NCBI GenBank assembly: GCA_018062165.1
Contig: JAGOSU010000010.1
Coordinates: 1-18,561, forward strand
DNA: 18,561 nt
Direction: 5' to 3'
Source: Minisyncoccota bacterium
GTDB lineage: Bacteria > Patescibacteriota > Minisyncoccia > Phycocordibacterales > Phycocordibacteraceae
This document shows, one piece after another, positions 1-8,352 of this stretch. Positions within the stretch are counted from its first letter, which is position 1; the number at the start of each line of letters is the position of its first letter. The position numbers were made by a program, and so were the translations under genes. Below the pieces are notes generated by a model. That model worked only from the letters and a program-made list of their open reading frames with translations. It made no database searches and was not told the origin of the DNA.

Positions 1-1
1 A

Positions 2-565
2 CTTGATCCAAAGCGTGGAGCAGAGCTACTTACTAAAGTGCCTAGGGTGACGCGGCTCCCTACAGAGGCTATTGAGCATCTGTTACACCTTCACTCAAGC
101 AAGGCAGAGCAAGCAACTGCTGAGACTGGAAATAGTAATCGTGATCTTACAGAGGACGAAGATTTGGCTCTCATACAAAGGCTTTTTTCGGCTCTCGTGC
201 AAGCAATCAGTGGTGACGATTCCCCAAAAGAGGTTAAAGAGTATCTCACCAGTACGATTGAGCACTTCGACACTGAAGGAGGAAGTGTTGAGGGCTTTGT
301 GAATGCAATGATTTTTGCAGGACTCCACGATAGTCGTTTCAAGGCACCGAAGAAATCGTTTTTTGAGGATGCCCCCTATCTTCAAGTCGAGAAAGCCCTC
401 GTCGATATGGTGAACGAAGGACTTACGACGCTTGACGCAGTTGGAATAGCGAAAGCGTTTCCTGGCTATCTTGAGGGTATGGAGCGTGGTGAGCGTGATA
501 ACGTTCTGCGTAGCATGCTTCGCACCTGTCGTACCCGCATTACGGACATTATGGAGGTACTCTAG
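2..565 (+). CDS. Hypothetical protein, 5'-truncated by the window edge
   Basis: I do not recognise this protein. The frame is open from base 2 with no stop upstream of a possible GTG at 38, so I treat it as the 3' end of a longer gene; a real GTG start at 38 (175 residues) cannot be excluded. The visible 187 residues are soluble and mostly helical in character, with acidic stretches, no membrane segment, no signal peptide and no cysteine pair suggesting metal binding; the only cysteine lies near the C-terminus in LRTCRTR. It ends in TAG at 563-565, three bases before a strong promoter, so it is probably the last gene of its transcription unit. No catalytic motif is visible. Confidence 0.6.
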   Translation, partial: LDPKRGAELLTKVPRVTRLPTEAIEHLLHLHSSKAEQATAETGNSNRDLTEDEDLALIQRLFSALVQAISGDDSPKEVKEYLTSTIEHFDTEGGSVEGFVNAMIFAGLHDSRFKAPKKSFFEDAPYLQVEKALVDMVNEGLTTLDAVGIAKAFPGYLEGMERGERDNVLRSMLRTCRTRITDIMEVL

Positions 566-567
566 TA

Positions 568-595
568 TTGACAAATAATAGGGAAGTATCATAAT
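568..595 (+). promoter_or_regulatory. Strong sigma70-type promoter
   Basis: A perfect TTGACA (568-573), a 16-nt spacer and CATAAT (590-595, five of six consensus bases) form the best promoter match in the window. The predicted start near 602 lies about 90 nt before the FKBP gene, giving it a long leader. A second -10-like TATACT at 657-662 could be an alternative start closer to the gene. Confidence 0.75.
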
Positions 596-693
596 TAGAG
601 CCAGTTCGCGTTCATGAAGTCCCCAGGTGCGGGCGAGCGTCTAGGCAGGACGAGGCTATACTGGTCACATACTTACATAAACCCAAGCTTTCA

Positions 694-1149
694 ATGAAAA
701 CCCCAACTGGCATAGCGATTGCCCTTGCAGTGGCTATCGCGCTCGTGTTCCTCTTCTTCGGACCTACAATTTTTAATCTCTTCTCATTCGAAACCACCCC
801 TATGACCGAAACTCCATCTGACCAGAACGCTGTTGGCATTTCCGATTCAGTAGAGGGAGCTGGCGCAGTGGCAAAGACTGGCGACACCGTCGCTGTTAAT
901 TACGTGGGAATGCTTGAGGACGGTACCGTCTTTGACGCATCCGCAAATCACGGTGGTCCGTACACCTTTGTACTCGGTGCAGGTAGCGTTATCGCTGGCT
1001 GGGACCAGGGCATTGTGGGCATGAAAGAAGGTGGTACTCGCACACTCATCATTCCTCCAGCACTTGGCTACGGCAGCACCGGATACGGTCCTATTCCTGC
1101 TAATGCAACAATTATCTTCCAGGTTGAGCTCGTAAAGGTTGGTTCCTAA
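694..1149 (+). CDS. Membrane-anchored FKBP-type peptidyl-prolyl cis-trans isomerase
   Basis: Likely a folding catalyst acting outside the membrane. Residues 6-22 form one hydrophobic segment, with no lipobox, so it looks like an uncleaved anchor or a signal peptide. A Thr/Ser/Pro-rich linker (about 33-60) leads to a complete FKBP domain at 61-150. The active-site set of FKBP12 is intact: Tyr70, Phe80-Asp81, Phe92, Val99-Ile100, Trp103, Tyr126, Ile134 and Phe142, including the VIAGWDQGI and GYG motifs. At 151 residues it is a single-domain FKBP with no chaperone insert like that of SlyD. It has its own promoter at 568-595. The start is set by the ATG directly before the hydrophobic segment; no Shine-Dalgarno sequence is present. 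Family call is secure; the client proteins are unknown. Confidence 0.93.
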   Translation: MKTPTGIAIALAVAIALVFLFFGPTIFNLFSFETTPMTETPSDQNAVGISDSVEGAGAVAKTGDTVAVNYVGMLEDGTVFDASANHGGPYTFVLGAGSVIAGWDQGIVGMKEGGTRTLIIPPALGYGSTGYGPIPANATIIFQVELVKVGS

Positions 1150-1167
1150 TCTCGCCTGTACCTCGCT

Positions 1168-3234
1168 ATGGCCAAAAGACCAGAAAAAGTCGAAAGCGGG
1201 GAAAGCCGAGAGAAGCAACGCGCTGGACGCCTCGAAGAGGTGTTCGGTAGGCGCATGACTGTGGGGGCTGCAAAGCTAGATAAAAAGCGGGATGTTCTCA
1301 AGTTTACTACCAGATACGATCTGGCATCTAAACCCATGTTCCAGGCATGGCAGCAGCTCAAGGGTATAAAACTCAACAAAGGAGAGAAGATAGGTACGGA
1401 TAAATTGGTTCAGTTCCTCAAGGATGCTGAGACGATAATTACAGCAGACCGCAAAAACCGAATGGACCGGGTTCGTAAGCTTGAGGAAGCTGCAGCGCCG
1501 GTTATGGCAGCTAAGGCCGAGGAGGAAGCAGCAGCGGCAGAAGTAGAGAAGTTGCTCAAAGATAAAGGTATTGACGCAAGTAAGTATCCAAACTGGAGGA
1601 CAGCGGCAATGCCTGACACCGCGCTCGGTATTGGGGGAACCAGCGAATATTTGGCGTTCAACAAAGCACAAGGAAGACGAAAAGAGGCCGAGCACACTTT
1701 CGGGGAAGCAAAAAAGTTGCTGAATCCGGATGGGAAACTTGATGGCCTCGTTGAGGAGGATGCAAAGATGGCTGACCAAATTGAGGCTCTCTCATTCATC
1801 AGCAATGCTACCGAGGCCAAAAAGGACGAGAAAGTGTTCGAGGAATGGAAGGCAACGTGGCAAACCATCGTCGATGATTCGCTTCTAAAGGGAGTTGATA
1901 CTGCTCATTTTATGGAAATGGCTGGAGAATACTCCCCTCTAGGCTTTGGAAGCCTCCCCGCTGACGCTCCGGAAAAAACTCCTAACCCTCCTGCCAAGTC
2001 GGGGTCAGAAGAACCTGCAGAAAGGCTTGAGATTAAGCCTGATGCTAAGCCGGGACCAGAAGGTTCTGCAGAGAAATCTGAAACTGTCCCTACTGCTACG
2101 CCTGGAGAGTCTCCTGAGACTGAAGCTGATAAGGAAAAGCGCATTGCCGCTACCGCTAAGACCGTAACTGAAGTTCTGGCTGTGAACGGCACAAAGCCAG
2201 AGCTGGAGGAAATTAAGCAGTGGCTTCGGGAGTCAAAGAACTTTGAAGAGGCTGAGAAAATCATGTCTCGTGCGCCTGCAATTATAGAGCTTGTAAAGGG
2301 CGCAAGTACCGAGGAGGAGAAAGATACATATAAGAGGCAGCTCCATGAGGAAGTGTTCCTTCCCTACACGGCCCTCATGGTGACTCCTGAACAGGAGGCA
2401 GAACACGCACGTAATCGTGAGGCACTTGAAAATCAAATCAGCATTCTTGTTGGTCAGATTAAACAACGCTCGCTCGCCTACCGCGCGGTAAAGTGGAACA
2501 ACGAGCGCAACACGATTGATCACCTCATGAAAGAAGGGGGAGACATCATGAAGATGGAGATGCAGCGTCAGCAACTTTCGCAGAGGCTTAGAGATGAATA
2601 TGGAGTGGAGTGGCCACTCCCAACTCCAGTCATGCAAACAATCATGGAGCGCGCTGGCGTGAAGATTAGCCAGGAGAACTTGGAGACTATGCCACGCCGC
2701 ACTCTTATTAAGGCGGTGGAAGACGCGCAAGCGAGAGTTGATAACGCTGCAAAGCTTGCAGAACACAAAAAGGGCGCACCTGCAGCAGCAACACCGGTAG
2801 CGCTTGATCCTAAGGAAGTAAAGTATCGCGAGAAAACGGAGAATTACCGTAAGGAAATAGGAACAAAGAAGCCTGAAGGATTTGGAGGCTCTCAAGGTAA
2901 AGAGAACTTCAGTAGTTTCCTTAGGAGTATAGAGAGGCGCAACCCCTCGCCTGAGCGTGCCTCAGCGATGTTTGCCCGCTTTGTCTTCCAGGAGAAGACC
3001 GATGGTCCGCTTACCCTTCGTGAACAAACACTCGCTAACGCATTTCAGGAAAGAATTAAACAGCACCGAGGTAACGTGGTGAAGGGACTTAAGAGTGCTG
3101 CACAGGACATTCCGGGAATTATGAACAAGCACAATAAAGGAGTGGGTGGCGACCCAGCCCTCTCGTTTTCTGATGTTGATAAAGAGCGGGGAAGACGCAT
3201 TCGCAACTACGCCTCACCGTTCCCAACCTTCTAA
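1168..3234 (+). CDS. Large charged, coiled-coil-like protein of unknown function
   Basis: I do not recognise a family. The 688-residue protein is rich in Lys, Glu, Ala and Arg and has no signal peptide or membrane helix, so it is probably cytoplasmic. Residues about 75-135 (Ala/Glu/Lys-rich) and 405-480 look like long helices or coiled coils. A Pro/Glu/Lys-rich linker at about 268-325 splits the protein and holds a tandem repeat of 17 residues. The C-terminal third (about 560-688) is basic with scattered helices. No nucleotide-binding or catalytic motif was found. The ATG at 1168 lies 18 nt after the FKBP stop, so the two may be co-transcribed; no Shine-Dalgarno sequence precedes it. A structural or scaffold role is only a guess from composition. 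Confidence 0.85.
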   Translation: MAKRPEKVESGESREKQRAGRLEEVFGRRMTVGAAKLDKKRDVLKFTTRYDLASKPMFQAWQQLKGIKLNKGEKIGTDKLVQFLKDAETIITADRKNRMDRVRKLEEAAAPVMAAKAEEEAAAAEVEKLLKDKGIDASKYPNWRTAAMPDTALGIGGTSEYLAFNKAQGRRKEAEHTFGEAKKLLNPDGKLDGLVEEDAKMADQIEALSFISNATEAKKDEKVFEEWKATWQTIVDDSLLKGVDTAHFMEMAGEYSPLGFGSLPADAPEKTPNPPAKSGSEEPAERLEIKPDAKPGPEGSAEKSETVPTATPGESPETEADKEKRIAATAKTVTEVLAVNGTKPELEEIKQWLRESKNFEEAEKIMSRAPAIIELVKGASTEEEKDTYKRQLHEEVFLPYTALMVTPEQEAEHARNREALENQISILVGQIKQRSLAYRAVKWNNERNTIDHLMKEGGDIMKMEMQRQQLSQRLRDEYGVEWPLPTPVMQTIMERAGVKISQENLETMPRRTLIKAVEDAQARVDNAAKLAEHKKGAPAAATPVALDPKEVKYREKTENYRKEIGTKKPEGFGGSQGKENFSSFLRSIERRNPSPERASAMFARFVFQEKTDGPLTLREQTLANAFQERIKQHRGNVVKGLKSAAQDIPGIMNKHNKGVGGDPALSFSDVDKERGRRIRNYASPFPTF
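1987..2088 (+). repeat. Tandem 17-residue (51-bp) coding repeat
   Basis: Two adjacent 51-bp units (1987-2037 and 2038-2088) encode related 17-residue blocks of the form P-x-A-K-x-G-x-E-x-x-A-E-(R/K)-x-E. A degenerate third Pro/Thr/Glu block follows. The units lie in the linker of the large charged protein. Confidence 0.65.
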
Positions 3235-3265
3235 GTTTCGTGCGGCATAGTATGCTGCTAGGAAT

Positions 3266-4486
3266 ATGGCCGAAAGACCAGTCTCCTTCTCAATAGACAC
3301 GCGCTTTAATCGAGCGCGTGTCGGAACGCTCCGTACTCCGCACGGCGTTATACGCACACCAGCGTTCGTTCCAGTAGGAACGAAAGCGAACGTAAAGGGA
3401 ATCCTTCCCGGGGCTCTCACCGCGCTTGGCGCACAGGTAGTGCTCGCAAACACCTACCATCTGTATCTACAACCTGGTGAAGAGACTGTAAAAGCGGCAG
3501 GAGGCCTTGGAGCATTTATGGGATGGAAGGGACCCACCATGACTGATTCGGGAGGATTCCAGGTATTTTCTTTGGGCGCAGCTTTTGGAAAGACCATATC
3601 GAAGATTGCCGTTGGAGAAGAAGTCGCGCACTCTCAAGAAGTAACTGTATTTGATGAAGAGGTACAAAGCCAACACGGGCAGCTCGCCATTATAGACGAA
3701 GAGGGGGTTACCTTCACCTCCCACCTGGACGGCTCCTTGCATCGCTTTACACCAGAGCGTTCAGTTGAAATACAGCATGCCCTAGGGGCCGACATGTTCT
3801 TTGCCTTTGATGAGTGCACTTCACCAACGGCAGATTACGACTACCAGAAAGATGCTATGTATCGCACCCATCGTTGGGCGGCACGCTCACTTGCTACACA
3901 TCGTCATAATCTTGCGGCCAACCGTACACAAGGTATTTTCGGAATCGTGCAGGGAGGTCGTTACGAAGATTTACGAAGGGAAAGCGCGCGCGAAATTGCA
4001 GGTATGGACTTTGATGGCTTTGGGATTGGAGGCTCCTTCAGTAAGGAAGATATGGCAGGGGCACTCCAAGCTGCCATTCCAGAGCTTCCGGAAGAGAAGC
4101 CTCGACATTTCCTTGGCATAGGGGAGCCGGGGGACCTGCTTACAGGCATTGCGGAAGGTCTCGATCTCTTTGATTGTGTTGCCGCTACACGCATCGGACG
4201 ACATGGTTCTATTTACACACGGCGTGGAATCAAGCATTTGCGCAATGGAGAGTTTAAAAATGATTTTGGTCCACTAGATCCAGAAACCATTATTCCTGGC
4301 ACAGAAGGCTTTACTCGCTCCTACGTCTCGCATCTGTGTCGCTCAGGAGAGATACTCGGATCAGTTATTGCCTCCATGCACAATCTTGGCTTCATACTTT
4401 CACTTGTTGATGGCGCGCGCGATGCGCTTCTTCATGGTACGTTCGATGCATATCGGGCAGACTTTATGCGCGACTACTATGCCTAA
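3266..4486 (+). CDS. tgt: tRNA-guanine transglycosylase lacking the zinc-binding cysteines
   Basis: Exchanges guanine 34 of tRNAs with GUN anticodons for a queuosine precursor base. The catalytic core is present: Asp94-Ser95 in DSGGFQ, Asp182 and Cys184 in FDEC, Gln229 in GIVQGG, and the nucleophile Asp303 in LFDCV. It carries the shortened GIGGSFSKEDM loop and a longer segment at about 115-150. The odd point is the zinc site: where the family has CxCxxC after PLDPE, this protein has Thr341, Ile343 and Thr346; only the distal His372 (MHN) remains. The fold may be stabilised without metal, or activity may be altered. At 406 residues the length is normal. The ATG at 3266 has no clear Shine-Dalgarno; a weak -10 (TATGCT, 3251-3256) lies just upstream. 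It overlaps uvrB by 8 nt. Confidence 0.93.
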   Translation: MAERPVSFSIDTRFNRARVGTLRTPHGVIRTPAFVPVGTKANVKGILPGALTALGAQVVLANTYHLYLQPGEETVKAAGGLGAFMGWKGPTMTDSGGFQVFSLGAAFGKTISKIAVGEEVAHSQEVTVFDEEVQSQHGQLAIIDEEGVTFTSHLDGSLHRFTPERSVEIQHALGADMFFAFDECTSPTADYDYQKDAMYRTHRWAARSLATHRHNLAANRTQGIFGIVQGGRYEDLRRESAREIAGMDFDGFGIGGSFSKEDMAGALQAAIPELPEEKPRHFLGIGEPGDLLTGIAEGLDLFDCVAATRIGRHGSIYTRRGIKHLRNGEFKNDFGPLDPETIIPGTEGFTRSYVSHLCRSGEILGSVIASMHNLGFILSLVDGARDALLHGTFDAYRADFMRDYYA

Positions 4487-6554
4487 CTTCAAGCTTCACA
4501 CTCCCTTTCCGCCCGCTGGAGACCAACCTCGGGCTATTGAGGTACTCTCCAAGGGTCTCAAGAACGGCTTACGCCACCAAACGCTTCTTGGCGCTACGGG
4601 AACAGGAAAGACCTTCACGGTCGCTAATGTCATTTCAAACGCTGATACGCCAACACTGGTGCTTGCACACAACAAAACGCTCGCTGCTCAGCTTGCTCAG
4701 GAGTATCGGGAGTTCTTCCCAGAGAACGCGGTGCATTACTTTGTCTCCTACTATGATTACTATCAGCCGGAGGCGTATATCGCACACTCCGATACCTACA
4801 TTGAGAAGGAGGCACAGATTAACGCAGAGATTGACCGACTCCGTCATGCAGCAACACAGGCGCTGCTTACTCGCAAAGATGTCATTATTGTGGCATCAGT
4901 TTCTGCTATCTACGGTCTTGGTTCTCCAGAGCAGTACGAGAAGGTGCACGTGAAGTTGGTGGTGGGTGAAGAGGAGAACCGCGCCGCGCTCATTCGAAAG
5001 CTCGTGGGCATCTACTTCGAGCGCACCAACGCAGACCTTGAGCCGGGGCAGCTGCGAGCGGTGGGGAACGCAGTAGAACTCATGCCGGTTAACGAGCGGG
5101 CTATCTACCGCATTACCTTTGATGGCGCGCTCATAGCTCGAATCGAATGCCTTGACCCTGTGTCTCGGGCTAAGACAGGGGAGCCGGATTCCCTGTTTGT
5201 CTTCCCTGCTAAACACTTTGTGAGCAATGAGGAAGAACGGAATCGAGCAATAGAGGACATCAAGCGAGAACTGGATGAACAGCTTGAGAAGTTTAAACGG
5301 GAAGAGAAGCCGCTTGAGCACGAGCGCTTGAAGCGCCGGACCCTGCACGACATTGCGCTCATACGGGAGCTTGGGTACACGAGCGGTATTGAGAACTACT
5401 CACGACACTTTGACGGCCGCGCACCAGGGGAGCCGCCGCACACACTGCTTTCCTATTTCCCACACAAAAAGGATGGCTCAGCCGATTTCCTCACCATCAT
5501 TGATGAGTCGCATGTGACCGTTCCGCAGATTGGTGGCATGTACGCAGGAGACCGTTCTCGTAAGGATAATCTGGTTGAATACGGATTCCGACTTCCCTCT
5601 GCTCGCGACAATCGTCCGCTGCGCTTTGAGGAGTTTGAAGAGCGCATCGGGCAGGTGATATATACGTCTGCGACCCCAAGCACGTATGAGCGCGAACACT
5701 CAGTGCCGCCTCAGGGCCAGATTACGGAGCAGATTATTCGTCCAACAGGTCTTATTGACCCAGAGCTTGTCGTGCGTCCCATTATTGAAAGTGGGGAGTA
5801 CAAAGGACAGATTGCTGACTTCATAGATGAGGCAGACACCGTCATCAAGCGCGGCGGCAGGGCAATTGCCACCACCCTTACCAAGCAGATGGCTGAGGAC
5901 TTGGCAGAATTTCTTCGAGAGAGAGGAATCAAGGCTGAGTACCTTCACAGTGATGTGAAGACTATCGATCGTATTGAGATTCTGACTGAGTTTCGTCGTG
6001 GTAAGTTCGACATTCTCGTTGGCGTGAACCTGCTTCGCGAGGGCCTCGACCTTCCTGAGGTTGAGATGGTGGGTATTCTTGACGCGGATAAGGAAGGATT
6101 CCTGCGTTCAGAAACTTCACTCATCCAAACTATTGGCCGCGCAGCTCGTAACGTACTCGGTAAGGTATTTCTGTATGCGGACGTTATGACGGGTTCAATG
6201 GAGCGTGCCATCGGGGAAACGAATCGTCGGCGTGCGGTACAGATGGCGTACAACGAGAAGCACGGCATTACTCCTGAAACCATCAAGAAGGAGATTCACG
6301 ATATTGCAGCTTCCATGCGCACAGAGCACCAGAAGACCGTGCATGAGATGCTGGCGCTTGATCAGAAGCTCTACAAAGAGGACCCCAAGTCCTTTATAGC
6401 CTCCAAACGGACTGAAATGGCAGATGCGGTAGAGGCACTCGATTTCGAGACCGCAGCCATCATCCGTGACGAGATTTATGCCCTTGAAGGGAAGGCAGAC
6501 CCCAAAGAGCGGGGAAAGAAGGGGAGAAAGCGTAAGCCTCTTTCAGGGGCGTAA
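4479..6554 (+). CDS. uvrB: Excinuclease ABC subunit B (UvrB helicase)
   Basis: UvrB receives damaged DNA from UvrA, verifies the lesion and recruits UvrC. Visible features of this 691-residue protein are Walker A GATGTGKT (38-45), the beta-hairpin region with YYDYYQPEAY that clamps DNA, the Walker B/DESH box in TIIDESH, helicase motifs near the C-terminal half (QTIGRAARN), and a C-terminal UVR domain for UvrC contact (DFETAAIIRDEIYALE). Length is typical. The start at 4479 gives the canonical N-terminus MPNFKLHTPFPPAGDQ; the frame stays open upstream to 4368 but the extra residues have no family counterpart. The start codon lies inside the last codons of tgt (8-nt overlap), so the two are translationally coupled. 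No Shine-Dalgarno is visible. Confidence 0.97.
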   Translation: MPNFKLHTPFPPAGDQPRAIEVLSKGLKNGLRHQTLLGATGTGKTFTVANVISNADTPTLVLAHNKTLAAQLAQEYREFFPENAVHYFVSYYDYYQPEAYIAHSDTYIEKEAQINAEIDRLRHAATQALLTRKDVIIVASVSAIYGLGSPEQYEKVHVKLVVGEEENRAALIRKLVGIYFERTNADLEPGQLRAVGNAVELMPVNERAIYRITFDGALIARIECLDPVSRAKTGEPDSLFVFPAKHFVSNEEERNRAIEDIKRELDEQLEKFKREEKPLEHERLKRRTLHDIALIRELGYTSGIENYSRHFDGRAPGEPPHTLLSYFPHKKDGSADFLTIIDESHVTVPQIGGMYAGDRSRKDNLVEYGFRLPSARDNRPLRFEEFEERIGQVIYTSATPSTYEREHSVPPQGQITEQIIRPTGLIDPELVVRPIIESGEYKGQIADFIDEADTVIKRGGRAIATTLTKQMAEDLAEFLRERGIKAEYLHSDVKTIDRIEILTEFRRGKFDILVGVNLLREGLDLPEVEMVGILDADKEGFLRSETSLIQTIGRAARNVLGKVFLYADVMTGSMERAIGETNRRRAVQMAYNEKHGITPETIKKEIHDIAASMRTEHQKTVHEMLALDQKLYKEDPKSFIASKRTEMADAVEALDFETAAIIRDEIYALEGKADPKERGKKGRKRKPLSGA

Positions 6555-6580
6555 CTTCCCTCCCGTAGGACAGGTTTTCA

Positions 6581-6608
6581 TAGACAAACCACCTTCGATT
6601 GCTACCTT
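6581..6608 (+). promoter_or_regulatory. Extended -10 promoter for the GNAT-aclB-aclA operon
   Basis: TAGACA (6581-6586), a 16-nt spacer and TACCTT (6603-6608), preceded by TGC (6600-6602) as an extended -10. Only six bases separate the -10 from the ATG at 6615, so transcription should begin at or next to the start codon. An overlapping TATATT at 6608-6613 is an alternative but too close to the start. Confidence 0.5.
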
Positions 6609-6614
6609 ATATTC

Positions 6615-7205
6615 ATGGACCTTCCACTCCCCCTCTACGCCTCGCGCGAAATAGGCACCGTTACTAGCCGTGACGGCAGGGTGTTTACAGCCATCATTGG
6701 CCTTTCCCGTGAGCTTGCAGGGAAGCTTAAGGAGCGCTCGCTTGATCTTTCGGACACGGAACTTCAGGAGAACAGCTCCGACTACAAACGCTTTGGCGAA
6801 GGCTCGTACGAAGACTGGTACTCGAAAGAGCGTACACCATTTGCACTTGTTGATGCTGAGAATGGAGACCTCGCGGCCATTGCGTGGCTTGGACCCAAAC
6901 CGCTTGGACGTGACTCCGCAAAGCATCTTTCTAAAGAAGAACAGGGAGTTGATGAGCGTACGCTTGATGCGGGTACATGGCATACCATTTCATTTCGCTC
7001 CTATGGCGCGTATCGTGGCGCAGGGCTCATGAAAGGCTTCGGCAAGCTCGTACTTGAGGAATATCGAAAAGGATATCCCGATGCCAAGATTTGGACCATT
7101 ACTGATCGGGCTAATATAGGGAGCATGAAGCTTTCAGAGTTCATGGGGCTTAGGGAGCGTCCAGAATCGACAGACACCCGGGTAGTCATGGCTGAAACCG
7201 AATAG
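6615..7205 (+). CDS. Putative GNAT-family N-acetyltransferase
   Basis: The C-terminal half resembles a GNAT acyl-CoA-binding core: a beta strand ending in HTISFRSYGAYRGAGLMKGFG (122-143), which has the place and shape of motif A ((R/Q)xxGx(G/A) pyrophosphate loop), then a helix, then IWTITDRANIGSMKL and FMGL (159-179), which matches the usual N-x-x-(S/A)xxLxxxxGF closing motif. The first 90 residues are less clear, with a strand-turn pattern at FALVDAENGDLAAIAWLG (76-93) as in other GNATs. Substrate cannot be told. The gene starts an operon: its stop is one base before the ATG of aclB. That places a probable acetyl-CoA consumer directly before the acetyl-CoA-producing lyase. The family call is moderate; no search was possible. 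Confidence 0.62.
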   Translation: MDLPLPLYASREIGTVTSRDGRVFTAIIGLSRELAGKLKERSLDLSDTELQENSSDYKRFGEGSYEDWYSKERTPFALVDAENGDLAAIAWLGPKPLGRDSAKHLSKEEQGVDERTLDAGTWHTISFRSYGAYRGAGLMKGFGKLVLEEYRKGYPDAKIWTITDRANIGSMKLSEFMGLRERPESTDTRVVMAETE

Positions 7206-7206
7206 C

Positions 7207-8352
7207 ATGTCGCGCGTCAAACTTACGGAATTTCGTGCGAAGTCACTCATACTCGGTACGGAGTACACAGGTGTTTCTCTTCAATCCTCCACGGCCACGA
7301 TGCCTGAAGGCGCATGGGTGGTGAAGGTGGATCAAGGAATCAAAAAGCGCATGAAGCAAGGGTTGGTGAAGGTAAATGTGTCGGCCCAGGAGATTGGCCC
7401 GGCAGTTGCTGAATGGGAGACGAAAGGGTTCTCAAACTTTATTGCGGAGCCTCTGCTTCCACACGAAGCGTCTGAGGAACAGTACCTTTCGCTTGAGCGT
7501 GTGCGCGAAGGTATTCGTTTGCTTCACGCCAAGGAAGGCGGTATCGAGATTGAAGAACACCCTGAGAAAGTAAAAAGCATAATTCTTACCGAGAGTGTGG
7601 TGGGAGCAGCAGAAGAACTTGGGTTGCCTGAAGAATTCCTTACCTCACTTGTCGATACGTTCGAGAAGAATCACTTCGCGTTTCTGGAGATAAATCCTCT
7701 TGTTATCAAAGACGGGAAAGCGCACCTGCTTGATGCTGCGGTTCTTGTAGACAGTGCTGCGGAGTTTTTCGTCAAAGGCGCCTGGACTGAAGCAGATATC
7801 GTTGAAGGGAAGGCAAAGCATCAGGTAGAAGAAAACGTTGCCGCTCTTCAAAAGACAACCCCTGCCTCCCTCAAACTCTCCGTTTTGAACGAAGACGGCT
7901 CGCTCTTCTTTTTGCTATCCGGTGGTGGGGGTTCAATTGTCATTGCAGACGAAGCGGCACTTCTTGGTCAAGGAGAGGTTATTGGTAACTATGGAGAATA
8001 CAGTGGTGGCCCGACGCGGGAGGAAACGTATCTCTATACCAAAGAGGTGCTCTCGCTCTTGTTAGCGTCTAAGGCTCCCAAGAAGGCCTTGGTGATTGCT
8101 GGAGGAGTAGCAAACTTCACTGATGTCGCTAAGACCTTTGCCGGTATTCGTGACGCTCTTGCGGAAGTGTCTGGTGCGTTGAAGAAGGCGGGAATCAAAG
8201 TGTTTATACGTCGCGGCGGTCCGAATGAAGCTAAAGGACTCGCTGATATGAAGGCCTTCCTCGAGCAGGAAGGGCTTCTAGGGGCTATACACGGCTCAAG
8301 CGCGGTCATTACGAGCGCAGTGGATGATGCTGTTACCTTCATACAAGCATGA
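7207..8352 (+). CDS. aclB: ATP-citrate lyase, small subunit (ATP-grasp/CoA-ligase beta-like)
   Basis: This 381-residue protein matches the N-terminal part of animal ACLY and the AclB subunit of green sulfur bacteria. ATP-grasp features are VVKVDQGIKKRMKQGLVKVN (38-57), the HAKEGGIEI stretch (107-115), the LEINPLV metal/ATP site (160-166) and a following VDSAAEF. The second domain carries GGGGSIVIADEA (239-250), NYGEYSGGPT (261-270) and VFIRRGGPN (332-340), all hallmarks that separate citrate lyase from succinyl-CoA synthetase, which lacks NYGEYSG. It phosphorylates the catalytic His of AclA and activates citrate. The gene begins one base after the GNAT stop and overlaps aclA by ATGA, so both subunits are made together. 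No Shine-Dalgarno is seen. Length is close to the roughly 400 residues of known AclB. Confidence 0.92.
   Translation: MSRVKLTEFRAKSLILGTEYTGVSLQSSTATMPEGAWVVKVDQGIKKRMKQGLVKVNVSAQEIGPAVAEWETKGFSNFIAEPLLPHEASEEQYLSLERVREGIRLLHAKEGGIEIEEHPEKVKSIILTESVVGAAEELGLPEEFLTSLVDTFEKNHFAFLEINPLVIKDGKAHLLDAAVLVDSAAEFFVKGAWTEADIVEGKAKHQVEENVAALQKTTPASLKLSVLNEDGSLFFLLSGGGGSIVIADEAALLGQGEVIGNYGEYSGGPTREETYLYTKEVLSLLLASKAPKKALVIAGGVANFTDVAKTFAGIRDALAEVSGALKKAGIKVFIRRGGPNEAKGLADMKAFLEQEGLLGAIHGSSAVITSAVDDAVTFIQA

Noticed and set aside
2233..2895. 220-residue antisense frame in the large charged protein gene
   Set aside because: Leu/His/Cys-rich composition typical of a complement-strand shadow; no motif.
3246..3256. 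Promoter of tgt (CATAGT/TATGCT)
   Set aside because: Nine to fourteen bases from the ATG and without -35 or TGn; too weak to list as a feature.
4368..4478. Upstream extension of uvrB
   Set aside because: The extra 37 residues overlap tgt and precede the canonical UvrB N-terminus at 4479.
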